DNA from: a bacterium
GTDB lineage: Bacteria > UBA9089 > CG2-30-40-21 > SBAY01
Assembly: GCA_040757115.1 (NCBI GenBank)
Contig: JBFLYA010000061.1
Location: forward strand, 1 to 19,065
DNA: 19,065 nucleotides
Direction: 5' to 3'
Positions 1 through 7,151 of the stretch are shown in pieces. Made by a program: the position numbers and the translations under genes. The notes beneath the pieces were generated by a model, which searched no databases, was not told the origin of the DNA, and worked only from the letters and a program-made list of their open reading frames with translations. Positions within the stretch are counted from its first letter, which is position 1, and each line of letters opens with the position of its first letter.

Positions 1-190
1 TGATTGTGGAAAACAACAAATTTCCATAAATTTCTATTAGTTTCTATTAATTTCAATTTTTTTAATAATATCTCCCTATCTCCTTAATCTCCACATCTCC
101 TTTTGTTACACTACCTGAACGCTTACATTTATTTCTATGTCTTCTCTGTTCCTCTGCGTCTCTGCGGTAAATTACCACCTGAACGGTTAC
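1..190. repeat. Left-edge mosaic of short dispersed repeats
   Basis: No gene is visible here. Bases 21-60 repeat AATTTCTATTA-like units, bases 68-101 repeat ATCTCC-like units, and bases 151-169 carry the phrase CTCTGCGTCTCTGCGG. Two direct copies of a 13-mer, CCTGAACGCTTAC at 114-126 and CCTGAACGGTTAC at 178-190, bracket the last module. The same 13-mer family recurs at 17213-17225 and 17453-17465. The mosaic stops exactly where homology to the riboswitch expression platform begins (about 191). Confidence 0.6.
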
Positions 191-316
191 GAAAAAACTT
201 TATCACCCAATCTTCTTGGCGAAGGTTGGGTTTTTTGTTGGATAAACGGTCATAACCGTGCGATTCACAGAAATAGCTTTTAGTTCGAGTGTCTGACATT
301 ATTTTCAGGAGAACCA
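191..316 (+). promoter_or_regulatory. Aptamer-less cobalamin-riboswitch expression platform and leader
   Basis: This stretch matches 13415-13540 downstream of the complete riboswitch with only a few changes. It keeps the terminator hairpin (205-236), the downstream leader and a Shine-Dalgarno AGGAGA (307-312) just before the cbiX-cbiC start. No B12 box or aptamer helices lie upstream; a repeat mosaic is there instead. The leader also has a small hairpin ACGGT/ACCGT (246-250/255-259), which copy 13421-13540 has lost by one base. The most direct reading is a riboswitch that lost its sensor, or a partial duplication of its 3' half. Confidence 0.7.
205..237 (+). terminator. Intrinsic terminator (orphan riboswitch platform)
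   Basis: An 11-bp stem, ACCCAATCTTC pairing with GAAGGTTGGGT and including one G-T pair, closes a 5-nt loop and runs into a T-tract. The same terminator stands at 13429-13460 and 16492-16523 below true cobalamin aptamers. Here it lies 80 bases before cbiX-cbiC with no visible sensor, so it could attenuate that gene constitutively. Confidence 0.8.
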
Positions 317-1306
317 ATGGATACAATACTACTTTTAGGACACGGCAGCAGATTGACAGCGGCAAATACCCCACTTAAACAGATGGCTGATATGATAAAA
401 GAGATGGGGAATATCCCTTGTGTAGAAATAGCCTTTCTGCAGTTTAGCAAACCTGATTTCTTTGATGGCGTGTCTGCTTGTGTGTCAAAAGGTGCCAAAA
501 GAATAATTATCTATCCCTATTTCCTCTACAAGGGAAGACATTTCTATGAAGATATTCCTGAAATGATTGAGGAAGCACGGAAAAGATACAGTGATGTTGA
601 ATTTATCCTCACCGAACCTATTGATGTGCACGAAAATATTGCAAAGATTATCGTTGAAAGATTAAAGAATGAAATTAAAGAGGTAAAAATCCTTAAACCT
701 CACGAGATAGAAGGGAAAAGCCTTGAAATAATTAGCGAAGAACTTGGACAGACTAATTTCACAAATACAGAATTATCTGTAGTAAAACGGGTTATCCACG
801 CTAGCGGAGATTTTGATTTTGTCCAAAATATGCGTTTTCACCCTGATGCCATTGAGTCAGGGATAAAGGCAATAAAAGCAGGCAGGGATATCTTAGTGGA
901 TGTTAAAATGGTAGAGGCAGGGATTAATAAAGAGATGCTTGAAAGGTGGGGAGGAAGGGTTATTTGTAAAATAGGGTCGGATATATCAGAGAAGTCTGAC
1001 TATAAAACCAAAACAGAAATGGGCATAGAAATTGCCGCAAGAGAAAATAATAATATTGGTATCGTTGCCATTGGCAATGCACCTACGGCACTTTATAAAA
1101 CGATGAAACTGATAAGAAATGGTGTTTTCAAGCCTGAATTGGTAATTGGTGTGCCAGTAGGATTTGTTAAAGCAAATGAGTCAAAAGAAGTGCTTCTCCA
1201 TATGAAGTATCCATTTATTACCTCTCTTGGAAGAAAAGGCGGAAGCCCTGTAGCAGTTGCCATTGTGAATGCACTATTAAAAATGGCAGAAGAAGGTGAG
1301 AAATAA
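317..1306 (+). CDS. cbiX-cbiC: CbiX-CbiC fusion: sirohydrochlorin cobaltochelatase / precorrin-8X methylmutase
   Basis: This is a 329-residue two-domain protein. Residues 1 to about 115 form a small CbiX (chelatase fold). The motif LLLGHGSR near residue 6 carries the conserved metal-site His, and a second His falls in YKGRHFYEDI. CbiX inserts cobalt into sirohydrochlorin, the committing step of the anaerobic B12 route. From about residue 125 the sequence is CbiC, which moves the C-11 methyl to C-12 to give hydrogenobyrinate or its cobalt form. Its signs are RVIHASGDFDF with the catalytic-type His161, GNAPTAL, GVPVGFV and GRKGGS (305-310). The start follows AGGAGA with a short 4-nt spacer. CbiX-CbiC fusions are known, so the joining is not itself an error. 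The gene sits behind the orphan terminator at 205-237. No further corrin-ring genes are in the window. Confidence 0.92.
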   Translation: MDTILLLGHGSRLTAANTPLKQMADMIKEMGNIPCVEIAFLQFSKPDFFDGVSACVSKGAKRIIIYPYFLYKGRHFYEDIPEMIEEARKRYSDVEFILTEPIDVHENIAKIIVERLKNEIKEVKILKPHEIEGKSLEIISEELGQTNFTNTELSVVKRVIHASGDFDFVQNMRFHPDAIESGIKAIKAGRDILVDVKMVEAGINKEMLERWGGRVICKIGSDISEKSDYKTKTEMGIEIAARENNNIGIVAIGNAPTALYKTMKLIRNGVFKPELVIGVPVGFVKANESKEVLLHMKYPFITSLGRKGGSPVAVAIVNALLKMAEEGEK

Positions 1307-1336
1307 AGACCTCTTTAAAAAAGTGTAAAAAAAAAC

Positions 1337-1385
1337 TTGACTTTTTAATGGCATTGTGTTATCATTATTAAAAAAGTAACACAAT
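1337..1385 (+). promoter_or_regulatory. Sigma-70 promoter with 9-bp inverted repeat over the -10
   Basis: TTGACT (1337-1342) and TATCAT (1360-1365) are separated by 17 bases. A perfect inverted repeat, ATTGTGTTA (1353-1361) and TAACACAAT (1377-1385), overlaps the -10 and the likely start site, as an operator would. It is the only good plus-strand promoter I see upstream of the ABC/btuFCD/cobN run. The receptor fossil begins immediately after it. Confidence 0.5.
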
Positions 1386-1389
1386 CTAC

Positions 1390-2146
1390 AAAGTAGGCAG
1401 CCCAACTATAACGCATTCTTCAAGGGATAAATCCTCATTTAGCCCAAAGGTGGCTGTTGTCTATAACCCGTCTGAGAAGACAACCTTAAGGCTATCTCTG
1501 GGAAAGGCATTCAGACCTCCTACGGTTTATGAGCTCTACTGCACCTGGTCATACGCTGGTAAAACTTATGCTTGCAACCCAGATTTAAAGCCAGAGACTA
1601 CCATATCGTGGGATACTGGTGTGAACCAAAGGTTATGGAAAGGGGCAAAGCTCGGATTGACATATTTTGAGAACTACATAGAAGACCTTATCTATAACAA
1701 GACGGTTTCAGCTACTTATGAGCGTATAAATGTAGGAAAGGCGGAAAGTAAAGGTGTAGAATTTGAGGTAGAACAGAGATTTGAAAAGGGACTTCGGCTC
1801 TTTAGCAACTTTACCTATACGAATGGAATGATAAAAGAGAATGAGGCAGCCACTAAGACTGTGGGTAAGAGGCTGACCCAGACACCCCAGAAGATGTTTA
1901 ATCTTGGGGCTGAATTTGAAAAAGGTGGTTTCTCTACCTCTTTAGTTGGCAGGTATGTGAGCAAGAGATACAGTAAGGATGATAATAGCGATGTAGTTAA
2001 CAATGTCTATATGTCATACGATCCGTATTTTGTTACAGATGCAAAGCTCTCTTATAATTTTAAACAGATGAGTGCTTCCCTATAGTCTGGAGGCAATAAT
2101 AAAATACTAAGTAACTGTTGCGATAGAGACTATAATGCTTGGAAAA
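1390..2146 (+). pseudogene. C-terminal fragment of a BtuB-like TonB-dependent receptor
   Basis: The reading frame is open from 1372 to a TAG at 2083-2085. It aligns by eye with the C-terminal third of the intact receptor at 13822-16038: SFSPKVAVVYNP with SISPKIGFLYKP, LGKAFRPPTVYELY with WGKAFKPPTIYELY, and QKMFNLGAEF with EKMFNLGLIF. Signal peptide, TonB box, plug and the first strands are all absent. A GTG at 1450 could be called as a start, but homologous sequence already runs upstream of it. The frame stops about 30 residues short of the receptor end. Beyond the TAG the same frame still reads NNKIL then DRDYN, resembling the family's VDNLFDKRYY, so the stop looks like a nonsense mutation inside the old gene. 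A fragment of a beta-barrel without a signal peptide cannot act as a receptor. Confidence 0.85.
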
Positions 2147-2147
2147 G

Positions 2148-2978
2148 ATGATTATAACTAAAAAATTAACTAAACATTTCGGCAAAATAAAGGCAGTAGA
2201 AGGGCTTAATCTGCAGATTAATAAGGGTGAAATCTTTGGCTTGCTTGGACCAAATGGTGCAGGCAAAACCACTACTGTCCGTATGCTCAATACCTTGACG
2301 CTACCAACTTCAGGCTCTGCAGAGATTGATGGGCTGGATGTAGTAAAATCTGCTAATAAGGTTAAACGCTTGATTGGTGTCTGTCCGCAGGAGATGAACC
2401 TTGATAAAGAGCTTACAGCCAGGGAAAATTTGCGTATCCATGGACTGCTTTATCGTATGGAGGGTATTGAACAGAGGATAGATGAGCTGCTTTGCTGGTG
2501 TGGTTTGTCTGAAAGGGCAGATAATTTATTAAAGACATTTTCTGGCGGTATGCTCAGAAGATTGCTTGTTAGCCGCTCTATGATGCATCAGCCAAAGGTG
2601 CTGTTTCTGGATGAGCCTACAGTTGGGCTTGACCCGCAGGTTAGACGCCAGATCTGGGATATTATCCGCGAGCTGAATAGGCAGGGGGTCACCATCTTGC
2701 TTACTACCCATTACATTGAGGAGGCTGAATTGCTCTGTCAACGGGTAGGTATCCTCAATCATGGTAACTTGATTGCCTTAGGCAGCCCTGAAGAACTAAA
2801 GGAAAGGGTGGGCCATTTTGTAGTTGAGTCCCTTGATGATGGGGTGACTAATTATAGCTTGTTTGATAACCGAGAGGAGGCTTATAGTTTTGCGGAACAA
2901 AGGGTTGATGATGTCCGTATCCGCGAGGCAAACTTAGAGGATGTGTTTATTAAGCTCACGGGTGAGAGGATGAATTAG
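2148..2978 (+). CDS. ABC-2 type transporter ATP-binding protein
   Basis: A 276-residue ATPase of the DrrA/NodI class that powers ABC-2 membrane proteins. Visible motifs are Walker A GPNGAGKTT (near residue 35), Q-loop CPQE, signature FSGGMLRR, Walker B VLFLDEPTVGLDP and the H-loop TTHYIEEAE, in the right order. The C-terminal 60 residues are the usual short extension ending EDVFIKLTG. A TTG at 2139 would add three residues, but ATG at 2148 is the simpler start; neither has a strong Shine-Dalgarno. The beginning overlaps the fossil tail of the receptor fragment. The partner permease is the next plus-strand gene, 650 bases on, with a toxin-antitoxin pair inserted between on the other strand. 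The substrate is unknown. Its place ahead of btuFCD and cobN suggests a link to corrinoid or metal handling. Confidence 0.9.
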   Translation: MIITKKLTKHFGKIKAVEGLNLQINKGEIFGLLGPNGAGKTTTVRMLNTLTLPTSGSAEIDGLDVVKSANKVKRLIGVCPQEMNLDKELTARENLRIHGLLYRMEGIEQRIDELLCWCGLSERADNLLKTFSGGMLRRLLVSRSMMHQPKVLFLDEPTVGLDPQVRRQIWDIIRELNRQGVTILLTTHYIEEAELLCQRVGILNHGNLIALGSPEELKERVGHFVVESLDDGVTNYSLFDNREEAYSFAEQRVDDVRIREANLEDVFIKLTGERMN

Positions 2979-3274
2979 CCCAAAAACCTTTTAAGTCGTT
3001 TAAGGGCTGTTTTATAAACCTCAAGGTCTCTTCGGAACCCAACAGCAATTACTTCCACCAGAACCTTGTGTTTAAATATCTGGTAAACTATCCGATATTG
3101 CCCCACAGGGAGTTTGTATAACCCTTTCAGGGACTTTCGCAGAGGTTTGCCAAACTTATCTGGAGCAGTCGTAAGCTTGTAATTAATTTCTTTCAATATG
3201 CGACGCTGATTCTCCTTTGAGATATATTTGAAGTCTTCTTCAAGAACAAGGGTGTCAATTTCAACCTGATACAT
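2975..3274 (-). CDS. RelE/ParE-superfamily toxin
   Basis: A 99-residue basic protein of the size and pattern of RelE-type toxins. It has an N-terminal helix pair (EDFKYISKENQRRILKEIN), then KPLRKSLKGLYKLPVGQYRIVYQI, the typical Leu-rich and YRIVY strands, and a terminal strand VLVEVIAVGFR. RelE members cleave mRNA on the ribosome, while ParE members poison gyrase; sequence alone does not decide which. Its ATG directly follows the antitoxin stop with no gap, the usual arrangement for coupled synthesis. Its 3' end overlaps the ABC ATPase stop by 4 bases in convergent orientation. The pair splits an otherwise co-directional ABC-2 ATPase/permease couple, so it is probably a later insertion. Confidence 0.87.
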   Translation of the reverse strand: MYQVEIDTLVLEEDFKYISKENQRRILKEINYKLTTAPDKFGKPLRKSLKGLYKLPVGQYRIVYQIFKHKVLVEVIAVGFRRDLEVYKTALKRLKRFLG

Positions 3275-3550
3275 TTAACCAACCCTTTTCATGGCTTCTT
3301 CAAGAGGAATAGTTTTTCTATCTTTGCGGTTTAGCCTCTGTTGAGCAAGATTCTCAAGGGATAAATCTTCAAGTTCTTCGATTAACTCGGTCATTTGCTG
3401 ATAGCGATCGTAATCCAGGATAGCCATGATAGGCCTATTTCTCTTAGTGAGTACAACATTCTTTTCTTTGGCAGCATTTAAGATTTGGTTGAAATGTGTC
3501 CTTAATTCAGAGACACCAACTAAGGTAGTTTCTTCTTTTATAGTAAACAT
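3275..3550 (-). CDS. Phd/YefM-type antitoxin
   Basis: A 91-residue protein. The first 50 residues match the Phd/YefM fold: VGVSELRTHFNQILNAAKEKNVVLTKRNRPIMAILDYDRY, where the N-terminal part binds DNA and dimerises. The rest is acidic and helical (ELIEELEDLSLENLAQ), the part that usually wraps the toxin. It precedes the toxin in the same transcript. The ATG is preceded by AGGAGG (complement of 3559-3564) with a 7-nt spacer, and by a strong promoter at 3589-3617. Phd/YefM antitoxins normally autorepress, and a palindrome ATTGTACAAT covers the -10 here. Confidence 0.88.
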   Translation of the reverse strand: MFTIKEETTLVGVSELRTHFNQILNAAKEKNVVLTKRNRPIMAILDYDRYQQMTELIEELEDLSLENLAQQRLNRKDRKTIPLEEAMKRVG

Positions 3551-3588
3551 AATCTAACCTCCTGATGATACACCTTATTGATTGTTAA

Positions 3589-3617
3589 ATTGTACAATGA
3601 ATTGCTAAAATTGTCAA
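3589..3617 (-). promoter_or_regulatory. Strong sigma-70 promoter and palindromic operator of the toxin-antitoxin pair
   Basis: Reading the minus strand, TTGACA (3617-3612) is followed after exactly 17 bases by TACAAT (3594-3589). The -10 lies inside the perfect palindrome ATTGTACAAT (3589-3598), a likely autorepression site. The -35 overlaps the Shine-Dalgarno AAGGAG (3616-3621) of the plus-strand permease, so the two opposing units abut with no spare bases. Confidence 0.75.
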
Positions 3618-3628
3618 GGAGATTTTTG

Positions 3629-4369
3629 ATGAATTTCTATCCTATATTTTTACGAGAGATGCTTATCTTTAAGCGTCGGTTACTGCGTATCAGCTATCTA
3701 TTCTCAACTATGGTTACACCATTGCTTTATTTAGTTGCTTTTGGACTGGGGCTGGGTCAGAGGCTTAGTATGGATGGGGTTTCTTATCTTATGTTTGTGG
3801 TGCCGGGTATTTGTGCGATGAGCTCCATGATTAATTCTTACACCTGGATTGCTACCTCAATTTCCGTTGGCAGGCTGCATTTCAAAACCTTTGATGAATA
3901 CCATGTAAGCCCGGCAACCGCAGGGGATATAATGTTAGGTGAGGTATTATCCGGGGTAGTTCGCGGGCTCTTTGCTTCAAGCTTAATCCTCATAGCCGGG
4001 GCTATCTTTGGGGCAGGATTCCCGATGAATCCTCTGTTTTTGATCAGCTGGCTTCTAACCTGTTTGATCTTTGCCTGCTTTGGGGTTATCTCTGGATTCT
4101 TAGCAAAATCGCATGAGGATACAGCTACCTTCTCCAACTTCTTTATTATGCCGATGGCATTCTTTTGCGGCACATTCTTTCCCATAGATAATCTGCCGCC
4201 ATTTATCAAATGGTTTCTCTATATCCTGCCGCTTACCTATGCCAGCAAAACATTAAGGGCAAGTTTTCTGGGAGAGGAGGTAGAAATAATCTCCCTGGTG
4301 ATTATGCTTGCTATTTTTGTAGCCTGTTTCTACTGGGGGGTGCTAACTATCAGGAGGTCAAACAGATGA
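3629..4369 (+). CDS. ABC-2 type transporter permease
   Basis: A 246-residue integral membrane protein with about six hydrophobic segments. The family landmark before the last helices is FFIMPMAFFCGTFFPIDNLP followed by a helix ending ILPLTY. It is NodJ/DrrB-like in length and layout and should pair with the ATPase at 2148-2978. An in-frame TTG at 3578 would extend it by 17 residues, but ATG at 3629 has AAGGAG 7 bases upstream and begins MNFYPIFLREM, a normal start for this family. Its last codons overlap the btuF start as ATGA, so it is translationally tied to the B12 importer genes rather than to its own ATPase. Confidence 0.88.
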   Translation: MNFYPIFLREMLIFKRRLLRISYLFSTMVTPLLYLVAFGLGLGQRLSMDGVSYLMFVVPGICAMSSMINSYTWIATSISVGRLHFKTFDEYHVSPATAGDIMLGEVLSGVVRGLFASSLILIAGAIFGAGFPMNPLFLISWLLTCLIFACFGVISGFLAKSHEDTATFSNFFIMPMAFFCGTFFPIDNLPPFIKWFLYILPLTYASKTLRASFLGEEVEIISLVIMLAIFVACFYWGVLTIRRSNR

Positions 4370-5325
4370 GAGAGAAAGAATATAGGACTTATGGGGGAAT
4401 CTTTTTAATTTGTGCTCTTTTTCTTTGTGGCGGTGCCAGACAACAGCCTGCTGTTAAAGGTGAAATCACAGGTTATGATGATTTTGGCAGGAAGATAGTT
4501 CTGGATAGAGCACCTGAGCGGGTTGTGGTTATCAGTGCCAGTCCTATAGATGCCATATTTGAGATGGGGGCAGGGGATAAGATTGTTGGTGTGCCTGATG
4601 GTATTAGCCGCTCGTATCCGCAGACCTGCAAACAGTATCCGTCTTTGCTTGAAAGACCACAGGTAGGAGGCTTTAGTAATCCCAATCTGGAAAGGATCAT
4701 CTCACTCAACCCTGACCTGATTATCTGTTACGACTCCAAAGATACACCTGGAAAGTATAGCAAAACCTTTAAAAAGATGGGGCTTGTTTATGCGGTCTTT
4801 ACTACCCCTGAAGGGGTGGATTCAGGTCTGAGGCAGATAGAACGCTTAGGGGTTTTGCTGGGTAAGAAAGAGGAGGCAAAGGCATTGGTCAAGAGGCTAA
4901 AGCTCAGGATAGAGGAGGTGGTTTCCCAAATCAGCCCGCAAACAAAGAGTCGTCCTCTGATTTATTTCTGGTGGGGAACTGGCAATCTCACCTACGGTAA
5001 ACGGGCAGCGATTAATGAACTGATTGAGTTAGCGGGTGGAATTAATTTAGCCGCTAAATTCAACCGCCAGTATCTGGAGCTTTCACCAGAATATGTCCTC
5101 AGTAAGAATCCAGAGGTGATTCTCATCACCTACTGGCAGGAAAAGGATAGAGAACTTAGAGTAGCAGAGCTCAAAAGCCGGCCTGGCTTCAGTCAAGTGA
5201 AGGCAGTAAAGAATAACCGCATATACACCATAGATGGGCACTGCTTTCAAACACCTGTGCTGTTTGCCGAGGCACTATGTAAATTAGCCGAGTTTATTCA
5301 TCCGGAATTGATAAAAGGGAAGTAG
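4366..5325 (+). CDS. btuF: BtuF-like periplasmic corrinoid-binding protein
   Basis: A 319-residue class III periplasmic binding protein (Peripla_BP_2). Residues 1 to about 25 form a signal sequence with the hydrophobic core GIFLICALFLCGG. A Cys sits in a lipobox-like place but with Leu before it, so lipid attachment is uncertain. The mature part has the two-lobe pattern of BtuF: ITGYDDFGRKIVLDRAPERVV, ISASPIDAIFEMGAGDKIVGV, LERIISLNPDLIICYDS, then LIYFWWGTGNLTYGKRAAINELIELAGG. An upstream in-frame start at 4210 is inside the permease and gives no signal peptide. ATG 4366 has AGGAGG 8 bases upstream and overlaps the permease stop. BtuC and BtuD follow directly. The ligand could be another metallo-tetrapyrrole or siderophore; B12 is inferred from the neighbourhood. 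Confidence 0.88.
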   Translation: MREKEYRTYGGIFLICALFLCGGARQQPAVKGEITGYDDFGRKIVLDRAPERVVVISASPIDAIFEMGAGDKIVGVPDGISRSYPQTCKQYPSLLERPQVGGFSNPNLERIISLNPDLIICYDSKDTPGKYSKTFKKMGLVYAVFTTPEGVDSGLRQIERLGVLLGKKEEAKALVKRLKLRIEEVVSQISPQTKSRPLIYFWWGTGNLTYGKRAAINELIELAGGINLAAKFNRQYLELSPEYVLSKNPEVILITYWQEKDRELRVAELKSRPGFSQVKAVKNNRIYTIDGHCFQTPVLFAEALCKLAEFIHPELIKGK

Positions 5326-5328
5326 CTA

Positions 5329-6363
5329 ATGGAGAAAAGATATTTGCTTGTTTTGGGTATTTTACTGGCTGGTTTAATTGCTGTCTGCCTGATAGCAATT
5401 ATGGTTGGTCCTATTTTTATCCACCCCTTGATGATTATTAAGATATGGCTTAGCAAGGTATTAGGGGGGTTAATTCAGCAGAGCTGGAGCAATATCCAGG
5501 AGACCATAGTGGTTGATATTCGCACCCCACGGGTTATCCTCTCCGGCTTAGTTGGTATGGGGTTGGCAATAGCCGGGGCAGCGATGCAAGGGTTATTCCG
5601 CAATCCTATGGCAGAACCCTATGTTCTGGGTATGTCTTCTGGTGCGGCTTGCGGTGCGGCATTGGCAATTGTGCTGGGTATAGGTAAACTGTGGGGAGGG
5701 TTCTCAATTTCTGCTCTATCTTTTATTGGCGCTACTACAAGTATATTTCTGGTCTATAATCTTGCCAAAACTGATGGTCGACTTCCTACAGAAACCTTGC
5801 TTTTAGCTGGTATTGCCGTAGGCTTTTTCCTCCAGGCAGTGGTCTCATTTTTAAAGATTCTTGCCTCTTCTGAGGCGTTGAGGGATGTAGTCTTATGGTT
5901 GATGGGCTCTTTCTCCTTAGCTACCTGGGATGACATTCGCCTGGTTATTTTACCTATCTTCGCCGGAATAGGGGTAATTTATTTCCTGTCTCGGGAGCTA
6001 AATACCCTTCAATTTGGGGAGGAGACGGCCCTGCATCTGGGTATAGAGGTTGAGTGGGTAAAGAGGATTTTGCTGATTGCTTCTGCACTGGTAACCGCTG
6101 TAGCAGTATCGGTAAGCGGGATAATAGGCTTTGTTGGGCTGATTATTCCGCATGTAGCCAGGCTGATGATTGGCCCTGGACATCATATCCTGTTGCCTGC
6201 CTCAGCACTAGGCGGAGGAATATTCCTTGTGTTCTGCGACACCCTGGCAAGAACCGTTGTCCAACCTCAAGAGATGCCAATTGGAATTATTACCGCAGCA
6301 ATTGGTGCACCTTACTTTATTTATCTGTTAAGACGCAGAAAAAAAGCCATTAGTTGGTGGTGA
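5329..6363 (+). CDS. btuC: BtuC-like FecCD-family permease
   Basis: A 344-residue membrane protein with about ten hydrophobic helices, the normal size for BtuC/FecCD. Family signatures are TPRVILSGLVGMGLAIAGAA followed by MQGLFRNPMAEPYVLGMSSG, and near the end SGIIGFVGLIIPHVARLM with a Gly-rich turn GPGHHILLPASALGGG. The protein ends in a basic RRRKK tail. It would form the inner-membrane channel of the BtuCD importer, fed by BtuF. Its start lies 3 bases after the btuF stop, and btuD follows after 8 bases, so the three genes are one transcription unit. Confidence 0.92.
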   Translation: MEKRYLLVLGILLAGLIAVCLIAIMVGPIFIHPLMIIKIWLSKVLGGLIQQSWSNIQETIVVDIRTPRVILSGLVGMGLAIAGAAMQGLFRNPMAEPYVLGMSSGAACGAALAIVLGIGKLWGGFSISALSFIGATTSIFLVYNLAKTDGRLPTETLLLAGIAVGFFLQAVVSFLKILASSEALRDVVLWLMGSFSLATWDDIRLVILPIFAGIGVIYFLSRELNTLQFGEETALHLGIEVEWVKRILLIASALVTAVAVSVSGIIGFVGLIIPHVARLMIGPGHHILLPASALGGGIFLVFCDTLARTVVQPQEMPIGIITAAIGAPYFIYLLRRRKKAISWW

Positions 6364-6371
6364 GGTGAATT

Positions 6372-7151
6372 ATGCTCAAGATTGACAACATATCTGCTTC
6401 ATATCGTGAAATGCTAGTGCTTGAGGAAATTAGCTTTCAGGTAGAAGAGAGCGAATTCCTGGGCATTATCGGACCAAACGGTGCAGGCAAGACCACCCTG
6501 TTTAAGGTAATGAGTGGGGTAAAATCTCCCTTAACAGGGGAGGTTATGCTGGAGGGGAAGAATTTGCGCAGTTTATCTCGCAAGGAGATAGCCAGGATAA
6601 TGGCTGTTGTGCCGCAAAGTTCGTTTATTCCACCCCTATTTACGGTAGAGGATGTGGTTTTAATGGGTAGGTACCCACATCAAAAGAGTCGTTTTGTAAC
6701 TAACCAGGAGGATATAGCTGTGGCAGAGCAAGCCATGAGAGCGACCAATACTACAGAGTTTCGCTACAGACCAGTAAATGAGTTGAGCGGTGGAGAGAGG
6801 CAGGAGGTAATCATTGCCAGAGCATTGGCACAGGAACCTAAATTACTCCTGCTGGATGAACCAACTGCCAACCTCGATATAAAACATCAGATGAGGATAC
6901 TTAGGCTGGTAAAGGGATTGGTTAAAGAAAACAAAATTACAGCTATTATGATTATTCACGACCTGAATTTAGCCGCCAGATTCTGTGATAAACTTATTCT
7001 CCTGCATCATCACAGGATATGTGCCCAGGGGAAACCAGAGGATGTCCTTACCCCAGGGAATCTTAAAGAGGCATACGAAGTAGATGTAACGGTTAGCTAC
7101 AATGACTTTATCGGTGCCGTGCAGATGGTAGTGAGAGGAGGACGAATATGA
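6372..7151 (+). CDS. btuD: BtuD-like ABC importer ATPase
   Basis: A 259-residue ATPase of the FepC/BtuD class. It has Walker A GPNGAGKTT (residues 34-42), Q-loop VVPQSS, signature NELSGGERQ near 138, Walker B LLLLDEPTANLD and the switch His in MIIHDLN. The length agrees with the family. It drives the BtuC channel. A Shine-Dalgarno GAGGTGA just before the ATG overlaps the btuC stop. Its own stop overlaps the cobN start (ATGA), coupling importer and chelatase synthesis. Confidence 0.92.
   Translation: MLKIDNISASYREMLVLEEISFQVEESEFLGIIGPNGAGKTTLFKVMSGVKSPLTGEVMLEGKNLRSLSRKEIARIMAVVPQSSFIPPLFTVEDVVLMGRYPHQKSRFVTNQEDIAVAEQAMRATNTTEFRYRPVNELSGGERQEVIIARALAQEPKLLLLDEPTANLDIKHQMRILRLVKGLVKENKITAIMIIHDLNLAARFCDKLILLHHHRICAQGKPEDVLTPGNLKEAYEVDVTVSYNDFIGAVQMVVRGGRI

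Noticed and set aside
1450-2085. Functional receptor gene starting with GTG at 1450
   Set aside because: Homology begins upstream of the GTG, there is no signal peptide, plug or complete barrel, and homology continues past the stop.
4210-4365. Longer btuF frame starting at 4210
   Set aside because: It lies inside the permease gene, has no ribosome site and would hide the signal peptide. ATG 4366 has AGGAGG and the expected ATGA overlap.
6054-6353. 99-codon plus-strand frame within btuC, and similar long frames within cobN on both strands
   Set aside because: They lie wholly inside well-recognised genes and have no motifs or ribosome sites; frame shadows.
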